Assembly: GCA_038501195.1 (NCBI GenBank)
Contig: JBBPUQ010000009.1
Span: forward strand, 3,782,001 to 3,846,000
Length of the DNA: 64,000 nt
Source of the DNA: Nemania diffusa
Taxonomy: Eukaryota > Ascomycota > Sordariomycetes > Xylariales > Xylariaceae
Direction: 5' to 3'
Below, piece by piece: positions 45,724 to 54,819 of the stretch. Below the pieces are notes generated by a model. It did no database searches. It saw only the letters and a program-made list of their open reading frames with translations, and was not told the origin of the DNA. The position numbers were made by a program, and so were the translations under genes. Position 1 is the first letter of the stretch. The number at the start of each line of letters is the position of its first letter.

Positions 45724-47973
45724 CTAATCAACAGAGCGATGGCTCTCAGCCAACAAATCAGGCGGGACCTCGTTCGCGCTGCTCTCTCTGCTCAGGGGTC
45801 GAAGTGTGGCCTCCCCTTCATCCTGCTCCTCATCCTGCCCATCCACATCTCTGCTCTCGTGGTTCTCCGGCTCGTTTACACCATCTGTCTCGGGCCTTGC
45901 GATCATCTTCCCCTTGCCCTTCGCCCTCGACTTCGGCGAGGGGCTGTGCATGAACAAGAACTCGGGCGGCACCTCGTTGTGCTCGTCCTCGCTCTCGTGG
46001 GGCGCCTCGGCGAAGAGGCCCGGCGGGACTTCGTTGTCATTGTCGTTGTCGCTGTCGCTGTCTCCGCGGCGTTTCGTCTCGCCGCGGTTATCGTTGGTAT
46101 CGGTGGTGGCATTAGAAGCCGAGCGCCGGAGCTCAGCGGTTCCGTCCCAGCGGCGGAGGATGCTGCCTGTGAGTTCCTCTTCTAGGTCCGTGCCTTTCCC
46201 CGTCCGGGCGTTGTCGCCGTCTGCGCCGAGTAAGTCGTCGTTATTACCACGTCCGTTCGCGCGCGAGGGTGTATTGGGTCGAGGCGTCACCACGCCGTCT
46301 GCCCATCCCACTATATGTAGGGTGTCCCCTAGCTGCATTTTCAGGCCCTGGAAATAGTTGATTTCGGCTCCGAGGGCCGTCACGAGTAGCTTCCAACCCT
46401 GCGCTTCCACGTACTCATAAAGTTCCTCGAGCTCGCGCGCCGTCTCTGTGCACTTCGCGTATTGCCCTTTCAAGGCTTCGCCTAGGTTTGTGAAATCGGA
46501 GGTAGGCTGCTGCGTAGAGGCGTATTTTGACATGGCATCGAAGGTTGACTTTAGGAGTCGGTCATGCTCCTCCAGACGGCCGAGCATGTTTTGCCATAGT
46601 TGCGTCCCCTCATCTAGAGCAGCGCGTTCCTTATCCACAGCTACTTTGCGTAACTCTAGGACTTCCACTTCCCCTTCCCACCAATCCTTAGCCATAGGCA
46701 ATGTCCTCCGTTCGGGCCGCAGAGAGAGGAATTCAAATCCTGAGATGTGCTGGCCGACTAGCGCCTGGAGATCGGCGTCTTGTGTCATGAGCCCTTCGAC
46801 TTCGAGGACGGAGACCTCGGGGTAGTTCATGATGTCGTCGATACGTTTGTCGCATTCGTTTAAAGCGCCATTGTAGCCACTGAGCTCCGAGTCTCGGGCG
46901 CTTCTGGCCTCGGCAATCCTACTTTCAAGTTTGGTCTTTGTACGCTTCAGACCGTGTAGTCTCTCTTCTAACTTTTGGATATCTGCGCATACGGTGCGGT
47001 GCTGATGCTCCATCTTCCTAATCTCGTTCTTGAGCGGCTGGTCGCTGTCTGACTCGATCGCCTTCATCTCGGCGACAATGGAGCTCCGCTTCGTCGACAA
47101 GTTGCGCAGTCTCGACAGGGCGGCCTTGCGCTCGGCGAGGGCGGTCGCGATGTAGGCCTCTTCTTCGTTCTTCAAATCTGATAACAGGCTCATGCATCGC
47201 GCAATACCCAGACGAGCTTCCTTCTTGGACAACTGTCGCTTCTTGGGCTGTCGCACGGGGATGACATGCCCAGCCGGCGGGTCGGATACTGGTGTCCACG
47301 AGCGCGGCGTAGCTTCACCATCGTCGGGTATCGTGCTAGCCAGATGTTTCTCTAAAGCGTAATCCTGCGCGTCCAAGAGTTGCTGAAGCTCTTTCTGCAT
47401 CTGGCGCTCGCGCCTTTCGATTAGCTTGAAGCTCCGATCAACCTTTGTAGAAGGCGTCCGCTCGGTGTAGGTCGGACGGGTCATAAAAATGCTCTCGAAA
47501 AGAGACAGCTGAGGACCAGCGGTCCCGGTACGTGTCCTGGCATGTGAAGGATCGGCCTCGGTAAGGAAAGATGGACGCCAGATCTCGGGGGCTTTCGTGT
47601 TTTGTTCATGTTGTTGATGATACGCCCTCTCCCCGGGCTTGTAGTTGTGAATAGCATCCCAACTTCTACTAGGTGACCGTGGCGGCTCTTGGAATGTCAC
47701 GGATGCCTGCATTCCTCGAGAATTGTCGCCCTTGTTGCGCGAGTGTATTACCGAGTTCCCTCCATTGCGCATAGCACTGGAGCTGCTGCCATTATTTGCG
47801 GTACGATCAGAGATGTCGTGTGCTAGCAGCGCATCTTCAGGTCGGGGGGACAGTTCGGCGAGATCGAGTTCGTCAACGGCGCGCGAGGGAGGCGATGTGT
47901 ACTGGGGTAAAAGAGAAGCCCGTCCAGGTTCGCCGAGCCCAAGCTTCGAGAATAGGTTCCCAGTGAAGCTCAT
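45724..47973 (-). CDS. Coiled-coil protein, probable Atg28-like autophagy factor
   Basis: An intronless 749-aa frame. A disordered N-terminus (MSFTGNLFSKLGLGEPGRAS onward) is followed by coiled-coil blocks at about 180-215 and 250-370, a conserved-looking segment around DWWEGEVEVLELRKVAVDKE at about 430, and a further helical region up to about 545. The C-terminal 190 residues are acidic and carry three EVPP motifs: NEVPPGLFAE, NEVPPEFLF and NEVPPDLLAE, the last at the extreme end. The layout resembles the protein annotated Atg28 in filamentous ascomycetes, a coiled-coil factor first described for micropexophagy in Pichia. I rely on the pattern, not on a defining catalytic motif, so the name is tentative. 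No signal peptide or membrane segment is seen. Confidence 0.6.
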   Translation of the reverse strand: MSFTGNLFSKLGLGEPGRASLLPQYTSPPSRAVDELDLAELSPRPEDALLAHDISDRTANNGSSSSAMRNGGNSVIHSRNKGDNSRGMQASVTFQEPPRSPSRSWDAIHNYKPGERAYHQQHEQNTKAPEIWRPSFLTEADPSHARTRTGTAGPQLSLFESIFMTRPTYTERTPSTKVDRSFKLIERRERQMQKELQQLLDAQDYALEKHLASTIPDDGEATPRSWTPVSDPPAGHVIPVRQPKKRQLSKKEARLGIARCMSLLSDLKNEEEAYIATALAERKAALSRLRNLSTKRSSIVAEMKAIESDSDQPLKNEIRKMEHQHRTVCADIQKLEERLHGLKRTKTKLESRIAEARSARDSELSGYNGALNECDKRIDDIMNYPEVSVLEVEGLMTQDADLQALVGQHISGFEFLSLRPERRTLPMAKDWWEGEVEVLELRKVAVDKERAALDEGTQLWQNMLGRLEEHDRLLKSTFDAMSKYASTQQPTSDFTNLGEALKGQYAKCTETARELEELYEYVEAQGWKLLVTALGAEINYFQGLKMQLGDTLHIVGWADGVVTPRPNTPSRANGRGNNDDLLGADGDNARTGKGTDLEEELTGSILRRWDGTAELRRSASNATTDTNDNRGETKRRGDSDSDNDNDNEVPPGLFAEAPHESEDEHNEVPPEFLFMHSPSPKSRAKGKGKMIARPETDGVNEPENHESRDVDGQDEEQDEGEATLRPLSRESSANEVPPDLLAESHRSVD

Positions 47974-48484
47974 GGTCCACTCATAGTCCGTTCACGTTCT
48001 TCGAGTAAGTAGTTTAGGTGAGAGGATGATCTTAATATCAGTGGCAGGGATCGCGTAGTGCCGAGAGGATAAGTGAATGAAGCCGTCAAGGCAAGTTCAA
48101 GGTGCCAAAGAATTGTAAGTATGTAAAGTGAAGTGCTAGAAGTGACAGTCGTGACAAGCTAGAATAGCTACGATACACTTCGAGTCAGTACGAGGATGAG
48201 CAGCGTCACTACATAAAACGGACAACATGTGTGTAGACAAGGTAGTTTGCATTAAAGCTAGTATTATGAAATCAGTAGTCGAGCTCTACTCAAATAAAGT
48301 GAGGTAGTGGATACTGTACAATATGTATTCTGTACGAGGGAGATGCTCACATGTCGTCGGTCAAGAAGACCACCTACCTACTTCTCGGTAACCTAGTACT
48401 GCAGGCAGGCAGGGAAGCTCGATGATATCAGCAGTAGCACTTATCGATAAAGCGAGACCTAACAGGGGTGGGTGAGCTCACGAG
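47974..48484. other. Promoter of the Atg28-like gene and left target flank
   Basis: A 0.5-kb non-coding stretch up to the TIR element. The final nine bases GCTCACGAG (48476-48484) are the left copy of the target duplication. Confidence 0.5.
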
Positions 48485-48670
48485 GGGCTTGGTTATTCGT
48501 AGTTCACTTTTCACTATCCGTAGGGCAGTCTAAACCCTTTCCGGAAGATCCCCCACAACGCCCATAGATTGCTCTAATCTATACCTATTTTGTATAGGGA
48601 TTGGAGCAGTGGCTGGAAAAAGACGGGCCCCACTGGGCACCTCCTAAAAAACAACAGTCAATTCACAGGT
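48485..48670 (+). repeat. Left terminal inverted repeat
   Basis: About 186 bp, complementary to 48891-49075. Differences include G/A at the GGGATTGG/GGAATTGG position, CTCCTAAAA versus CTCCCAAAA, and a small indel at the inner end. Confidence 0.85.
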
Positions 48671-48890
48671 TAGTATTGCCTACAGCCACTATAGTAGGTA
48701 GGATAAGGAACTAAGTCACAAAGGTATCTGCGTAAGCCACTACAGCCACAACCACACGCGCTACTGCCTAACCCACCTACACCTATCTTAGTAGAAATCT
48801 TGGTGGTTATAATACCTTACTTTGACCTATATATACTTCTGTTTTGGTAGAATTTACGACTAAAACTTTGTACCTGCAAGTAACAGACCT

Positions 48891-49075
48891 GACCTGAATT
48901 GACCGTTGTTTTTTGGGAGGTGCCCAGTGGGGCCCGTCTTTTTCCAGCCACTGCTCCAATTCCTATACAAAATAGGTATAGATTAGAGCAATCTATGGGC
49001 GTTGTGGGGGATCTTCCGGAAAGGGTTTAGACTGCCCTACGGATAGTGAAAAGTGAACTACGAATAACCAAGGCC
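48891..49075 (-). repeat. Right terminal inverted repeat
   Basis: The inverted partner of 48485-48670. Its inner end is ACCTGAATTGACC against GTCAATTCACAGGT on the left. Confidence 0.85.
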
Positions 49076-49084
49076 GCTCACGAG

Positions 49085-50307
49085 TGCGCTGCTCAGCTGG
49101 TGCGATGCGTAACGCTAAAAACGGATAGCTCCGAGAACTTGTCCATAGTTGGTGGTATAGTTTCCTATTATGGTTAGCGCTTGTATACAAGCCAACATCA
49201 CCAATTATTAGGTATATTTGTTACAAGAATCACCCTTGAGATGTTCATCCATCGAATTTATCAAAGCCGATAGAGGTAAGTAGGTAAATCTAAGACTCTA
49301 AGACTTAAGCAGATGCCTACCTACATACATGTATTTATATAGTTTTATGGTATACCCCGGCTGAGATCTCCGCAACCTTCCATCTCCGGCAGATCTTGGG
49401 CTATACTTACATGAATTATGGCGACCTCTATATTAAACCACCAACCAGATTGGAAGCGATTTAGGCGAATCTGCACTTGCTCTATTTCCCTACTCTAGAC
49501 TTCTATGGTAGGAGATACTGCTCCTTCAAGATCGCCGCAAGGTTTATACATACATCTACCTATATATGCATATAAATACCTAATGTCGGGTACGCGTGGC
49601 TCGAAAAATGCCTACTACCTCCTGTTAGTTGCTCGAACTTTCTACCTACCTACCTATGACATCCGTGTTATCGCCGCGCAACACAACGAAGAGCCTTCGC
49701 TAGTGATATGATGTCCTCGGTATCACGGAAAATAACGGCACAGAGACATGAATTTCATATGTGTGCCACAGAATGTTATGATTACACTGAGCAAACACTT
49801 GTCTGTCTGACCCTGAAACCCAGTCCGGTTTCTGTGTAAATACACAATATATACTTACCTTATGTAGGAATCCCTCTAAATAATTGTCCACCTTTATATA
49901 TACTTACTCAAGGTGTGAATAAGGTCAAGTCATTAACATGTCTACTTAGGCTTTCTGTCAATACACGGAACTCGACATATACACAGCCTTCACTTTGTCA
50001 CGTTGATTAATATCTCCCATTCTGGCCCTGATAAACAGCAGTGGTATTCAGTTTCAGTCTTCGAAGGTAAATCTACTATCCCAGCTGTGATTGTCTTTTC
50101 TAAATTCAGCACTATCCTTGATATTAACGCAGAATACAGAATCCATTGTCATATAACTATACGTCTGACACCGTCTTTATATTATATATGCAAAGACCTA
50201 CGTTAAACAACAAAAGCCATCTAGTACATCACATTATCAAACGTCTCCTGTCTTCAACCTTCTCCGTCTAGCAATCTTGCTAGTATCCTAGCTACACCTG
50301 CGTCAAG
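49085..50307. other. 1.2-kb intergenic spacer
   Basis: AT-rich DNA between the TIR element and the secreted-protein gene. TACCTACC motifs cluster near 49641-49656. No gene is seen. Confidence 0.45.
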
Positions 50308-51257
50308 ATGCGATCCGCCGTGTTTGCTGTGTTTTCAACCTCAGCCAGCTTCGTTATAGCTCTTCCAGGACAGGTCGTCGAGCGACAGGTACGTCACATA
50401 TCAAGCCCATCCCCTATCACACCTATTACCTTGCCTACCATCATCACTTATAGACATAACCGTTAAAACTCGTATAGCTCCCCACCTCGACCATCACAGT
50501 CGAGGCCCACCCCATGACCTTCTGGCCCCTCGCTCCCCTCGCAGCAACAGCAACACCTCTAAGCTACGCCTCGCCTCCAAGCCCAATAAGGGTGCCCCCA
50601 GGCCTACACATCAACGCACAAACCCCTCCTAATCTCGAGTGCACGCCCACCAGTCCCAGCCGCGTAACCCCCCCTTCCCCCCTAAGCCCAACCCTCCCCC
50701 ATCCTACCGCTCCCCCTGACTCCGCTCCAACCTGCACCAAGATCCAAGGCGCCTACCCCGTCTCCACGCTTCCCTCTTTCTGCCGCCCGACCCTCTTCGC
50801 CAACGCCCCCGCCTTCGCCTCAGCCCCGGCAGCGTCGCCGCCGCCGGCGACGGCGACGGTCACGCTGGGCGCCAACAGCCTCGCGGACAAGGTCAGCTGC
50901 TGCGCCGCGTGCGCGGGCTACTACAACTGCCTCGCCTGGCGCTTCGTGCCGTCCTACACCGGCCCGCCCTCCGACCGCCTGCCCGGCGGCTTCGACCCCT
51001 GGCGCCACGGCAGCTGCGAGGTCGTCTACCATACCGGCGACAGCTCCGGCGGGGACGGCCTGCCGGCCCTTTGTCCCAACGGGCGGCTGAGTGGTGTGTT
51101 GGACGGCACGGCGAATCCGGGGCAGGAGCCCTGGTTTGAGGGGCTGTATTATAATGGGTGGAATCTGGGCGCTTGTGGGGATCTTGGGGATGTGCTGTTT
51201 CAAGGGGGGAAGGATGCGGGGGTTGGGGATTTGGGGACGCTTTGTAGTGGTGGCTAG
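50308..51257 (+). CDS. Secreted Cys-containing protein, PAN/apple-like motif
   Basis: Exons 50308-50388 and 50478-51257 give 286 aa. Residues 1-19 are a signal peptide (MRSAVFAVF...VIALPG), followed by ERQ, a possible end of a propeptide. A Pro/Ser/Thr-rich segment runs to about residue 110. The C-terminal half has paired cysteines, with SCCAACAGYYNCLAWRFVP resembling the CCxxCxxxxxCxAW pattern of fungal PAN/apple-like modules, then C in GSCEVVYH, ALCPNG, GACGDL and TLCSGG. Such modules bind protein or carbohydrate; a wall protein or effector is possible. The intron (89 nt) has GTACGT and GTATAG. I know no named homologue. Confidence 0.7.
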
Positions 51258-52600
51258 GAGGGATGTAGGACTTGAGGGTGTTGATGTCGGGTTTTCATAA
51301 GGGATTATGCGGGAGTTACTATGTGAGTACTAGGCTAGTTCGTGGATTAAACAGAAAAGGGAGGCGGAGGGACAGTATCAATGGGATATCACTGGATGGC
51401 AGATATCGAGGGGAGATGACCCTCTAGATCTAATGAATGTATTCAAAAAATAAAAATAAAAATAAAAAAAAGATTCCAGCTATTTCCTCCCGCGTTTGCA
51501 ACCTAGTGTTAGTTGTGGGATGTAGCCTAAGCATGACGCGAATTCAAGTTTGCAGGGTGTGAGGATGAGAGTAAGAATGAGATTGAGAAAAATCATCCTG
51601 TCAGAAACCAGTTATATTCGTGGGGTTGATGAGTAACTCGAGTGGGAATAGGGCTACGAATCTACGTGGATGCTTAGCAATGTCTCTGCATACCTATACT
51701 CATGCATACCTAGTCTTATTGCATTGATCTCATCGTATGTAGTAGAGATGATGTGCACCTCAAGATCATCGTAGAATCTGCCTAAGTCTCAGTTATCTCA
51801 CATATCCAGACGATGACGATTAGAACTGCAACCGCATTGCTCTACAGTAATATATGAATAACAACAGTAGAGCATAGACGACACGCATGGCGAGATATAT
51901 ATAATTTCGCAGCGATGAAGCCCTAGAACGCTACAACTTCCCATCTATAAGTGTGAGGGGCATGGTATCTAAAGTATTAGGCAATACTTAAATAGAGTAT
52001 CGCCACTCACTCTTTAATAGCCATGCGCCCCATATGCTGGGATCGATAGTCTAACTACCGTAACCAGCAAATTGTGTGATATGGTAGGTAGCACATATGC
52101 GGCCGCGACTTGGCCCGTACGAGGCGCTGATAGACGTAGGTACTAGCGATAATAGGCACGGTTCTGCAGCTCGGGAAAAGCAACGAATGCATGAAGTAAG
52201 GAGCTAAGGTAGGTAAGCATGTATTCACCGGTGGAGAAACGTTTCTATTTTTATTTTATTTAATTTTTTTTTTTTTTTTTCAAAATTGTGATTTCGACCC
52301 ACGAGCTGAGCTCCGTGTATCTATATTTCTTCCTTCTTCGCCATTTATTTACCCGTCATAAATCCAGGACGGCAGGAAATTCTCAGTCATGGAGATGGGA
52401 CGCTTCATAAACGATGGGTGAAAAAGTAGGAAGATAAACATAACAACGAAAAAGGAGTTGAGAAGCGAGCACCAGACAATGACTACGGGGAGAACGGATC
52501 TCACAGCCCGGGTGCTACCCCTGATGATGTTGGGAACCGGGCTCTCGGGGTCTCTAACTGCCCCGCCCCCCCCCCCTTATCCGCATCCCTGAGTCCCATC
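51258..52600. other. 1.3-kb intergenic spacer
   Basis: Contains an A-rich run near 51447-51471, a poly-T run of about 17 at 52264-52280 and a poly-C run near 52561-52576. No gene is recognisable before the SDR remnant. Confidence 0.5.
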
Positions 52601-53345
52601 GAGTGAGTCACGAGCGTTTCCGGCTCGGCGGCAACGGCATTGTCACAGGTAGTGCCGGCGACCTCGGGCTCGTAGCTAGCAGGGCGCTGCTGGAGCATGG
52701 CGTGCAGGACCTGATGGTCCTCGATATCAGCCCGGCCGAGGCGGAGGCTAGGGTTCCGTGCTGGGCGTCGAGTTCCCGGACGCTAGTGTCAAGCAGGCCG
52801 ATATCACGGATGAAGCGGCAGTTGATGCTGCGGTTATGGAGATGGCGCTCCTCGGTCCCGTGGCCACGCTGCTGAATTTCGCGGGCATGGTTTGCTGTGA
52901 ACATGCGCTCGATTGTACGTCCAAGAACTGGAACTGCGTGTCGAGTGTGAGTACGATTGGGGCCTTCTTCGTGGCTCGCGCCGTGGCAAGATACATGATT
53001 GCGCATAATCCGGGGGTGGCATAGTTTTTATCGCTAGTGCCTCGGCGCGCTAGGTCAACATCCCCCAGCCGCAGGTGCCGAATAATGTTTCCAAAGCTGG
53101 TGTGAAGGCGATAGTTAGGTCGTTGGCTGCGGAGTGTGCATATTACGGGATTCGAGAGAATAGCATCTCGCCTGGGTATATGGATACAATTCTAAACGAG
53201 GGCGATAGTCTCAAGGGGCGATTAAGATTTAGCTTAGTCGCCATCCTTTAGGACGTATGGGACAGCCCGACAAGCTGTGCGGTGTTGTGGTCATGCTTGC
53301 TGGTCGGGTTGGCAGCTACTTTAATAGGTCTGATCGTGAGTTGCT
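52600..53345 (+). pseudogene. Short-chain dehydrogenase (SDR) pseudogene
   Basis: SDR landmarks appear in order but in changing frames. IVTGSAGDLGL (cofactor loop) and VLDIS lie in one frame up to about 52750. ADITDEAAVDAA and LLNFAGMV follow in another. IASASAR, a TAG stop at 53051-53053, then PQPQ..NNVSKAG and YGIRENSISPGYMDTIL lie in a third. GRMGQPDKLCGVVVMLAG returns to the first. At least three frameshifts, one nonsense codon and replacement of the catalytic Tyr of YxxxK by Asn (AAT at 53081-53083) show it is dead. The parent resembles fungal polyol or xylulose-reductase-like SDRs. No intron that would rescue the frame is apparent. Confidence 0.85.
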
Positions 53346-53601
53346 CCTCCGATTTTCTTTTCTGTTCCCGCCATATGAGACTCGAAAACGGTTGTTTGAG
53401 TTGGCTTCTCGCATACTCGAGACAGGATCCACCCTTCACATGTGCTTTTATCAGAATCTACAAACGATACATTACGCTAATGAATAATGCGTAGTTCTGG
53501 TAGATAGAGACCAAACCCAGCTCATATGATAGGTTATTAGTAGGCAGCACACCCCCTTGGCCAAGGTAGATCCGATGATGAGAATAATAGTAGTCTCGCT
53601 C

Positions 53602-54819
53602 TTATTTGCGAGCCTCAGCCTTCCTCTCGCGAATCGCTGTGCTGCTTATCTTGGTCGCAAAATCCTTCTTCGTCTGAGCTGGGCCATCGATAAAGTCCTC
53701 GGCATCCAGGACGTCTACCTCGAAGATCTCGAGGCTGTGCCAACCGAGCTCTTTACGCCGTGCATTGACAGCATCGCCTCCCGATCGCGTTTCTCCAGAT
53801 ACTACGAGAACGTCCATCTCTTCTTCGGCGGTGGTTGGACCAAAAGCATCTCGGAGCACGACACAATGGATCTCAATTGCCCCGTCCCTAAATCTGGCGA
53901 CAACCTTGTCATCTTTCTTAGTGACATCTGGATCTACCCACCCGTCTTTGGAAAGCTGGAGAAGGGAGGCCAGAAATTGGATGACATTTGTCACGCGCAA
54001 GTCCCAGGGCTGCACGAGTTCCGCATACTTCTTCCGCCTCAGTAGCTCATCGCCGGTGACTCCGATGATAAATCGTGCGGGAATTGCTGCAGGGCTTTCT
54101 GGCACCTTGAGCAGTATAGCCGCAGCGGTTAAGAGGAGTTTATGACCAGGGTGCAGGTGGTCGAATGTGCCTCCGAGACAGACTACGGGGTACGTTTTTG
54201 TCTGTGTAGGTGGTATTGACTGCCCGGTAAGAGGAAGCCCACTCTCAACGACGACGAGTTGATCCTGCCTTAGTGTTTGGACACAATCGTACAGTTTCAT
54301 ATAAGCACAGAAGATTTGATATGCCGATCCGCTGTTGACATAAAATACCTGTTTCCAGGGATGGTAGGTGGAAGCGAAAGTGGGAAGGTCAACAATAACG
54401 GTGTTGTTGGTCTGAATGGCCGGACGGCTGTTCTTTGCCAGGGGGTTCGATAGGTCATGATCAATAAAAACCACGCGCACGTCAATAGAGTCGGGCCCGG
54501 CGCCCATCTCGCTCGGCACCGCGAGCCGGGCACAGACAACGGCCACAATGCTGTATATGCGGGCCAGAGCGGACTGCGCGGCGGGCCATGATAGAGACTC
54601 CTGATGCGATGAGCGGCCGGCGAGAATAGGCGAGACGATGCCGACGAATAACACCGAACCTCTATCGCTATGATGGCCCGTTTCACTCTTTAGCTTTGTA
54701 ATGGCAGCTTTGAGGGGAGGTTCGCAGGCGGCATTCAGAGCTGCGTGGTTGGCTGAATGCGGAGGCGGGGGTAGGAGTAATAGCGAAGGAGGGTGGTGGT
54801 GGTGGTGGTGAGTCGCCAT
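53602..54819 (-). CDS. CAB4: Phosphopantetheine adenylyltransferase, CAB4-like
   Basis: An intronless 405-aa frame. The catalytic nucleotidyltransferase signature CLGGTFDHLHPGHKLLL (residues about 214-230, T/HxGH) is followed by FIIGVTGDELLRRKKYAE and the C-terminal KISSTAIRERK (about 390-400), the second ATP-binding motif. This is the eukaryotic type of pantetheine-phosphate adenylyltransferase, the fourth step of coenzyme A synthesis (4'-phosphopantetheine plus ATP to dephospho-CoA). The N-terminal 200 residues form an extra domain usual in the fungal enzyme. It starts MATHHHHHHPPSLLLLPPPP: a native run of six histidines encoded by CAC repeats, then proline. No dephospho-CoA kinase domain is fused. 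Confidence 0.9.
   Translation of the reverse strand: MATHHHHHHPPSLLLLPPPPHSANHAALNAACEPPLKAAITKLKSETGHHSDRGSVLFVGIVSPILAGRSSHQESLSWPAAQSALARIYSIVAVVCARLAVPSEMGAGPDSIDVRVVFIDHDLSNPLAKNSRPAIQTNNTVIVDLPTFASTYHPWKQVFYVNSGSAYQIFCAYMKLYDCVQTLRQDQLVVVESGLPLTGQSIPPTQTKTYPVVCLGGTFDHLHPGHKLLLTAAAILLKVPESPAAIPARFIIGVTGDELLRRKKYAELVQPWDLRVTNVIQFLASLLQLSKDGWVDPDVTKKDDKVVARFRDGAIEIHCVVLRDAFGPTTAEEEMDVLVVSGETRSGGDAVNARRKELGWHSLEIFEVDVLDAEDFIDGPAQTKKDFATKISSTAIRERKAEARK

Larger units (their letters stand above)
48485..49075. mobile_element. 591-bp TIR element, non-autonomous (Mutator-like form)
   Basis: The two ends are near-perfect inverted copies of each other for about 185 bp, beginning GGGCTTGGTTATTCG on the left and ending CGAATAACCAAGGCC on the right. 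The same nine bases, GCTCACGAG, flank it at 48476-48484 and 49076-49084. Long inverted repeats plus a 9-bp duplication are typical of Mutator-like elements; an 8-bp reading of the duplication (CTCACGAG) would also allow hAT. The 220-bp centre has no coding capacity, so any movement would need a transposase from elsewhere. The arms differ at only a few positions, suggesting recent insertion. Confidence 0.85.
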
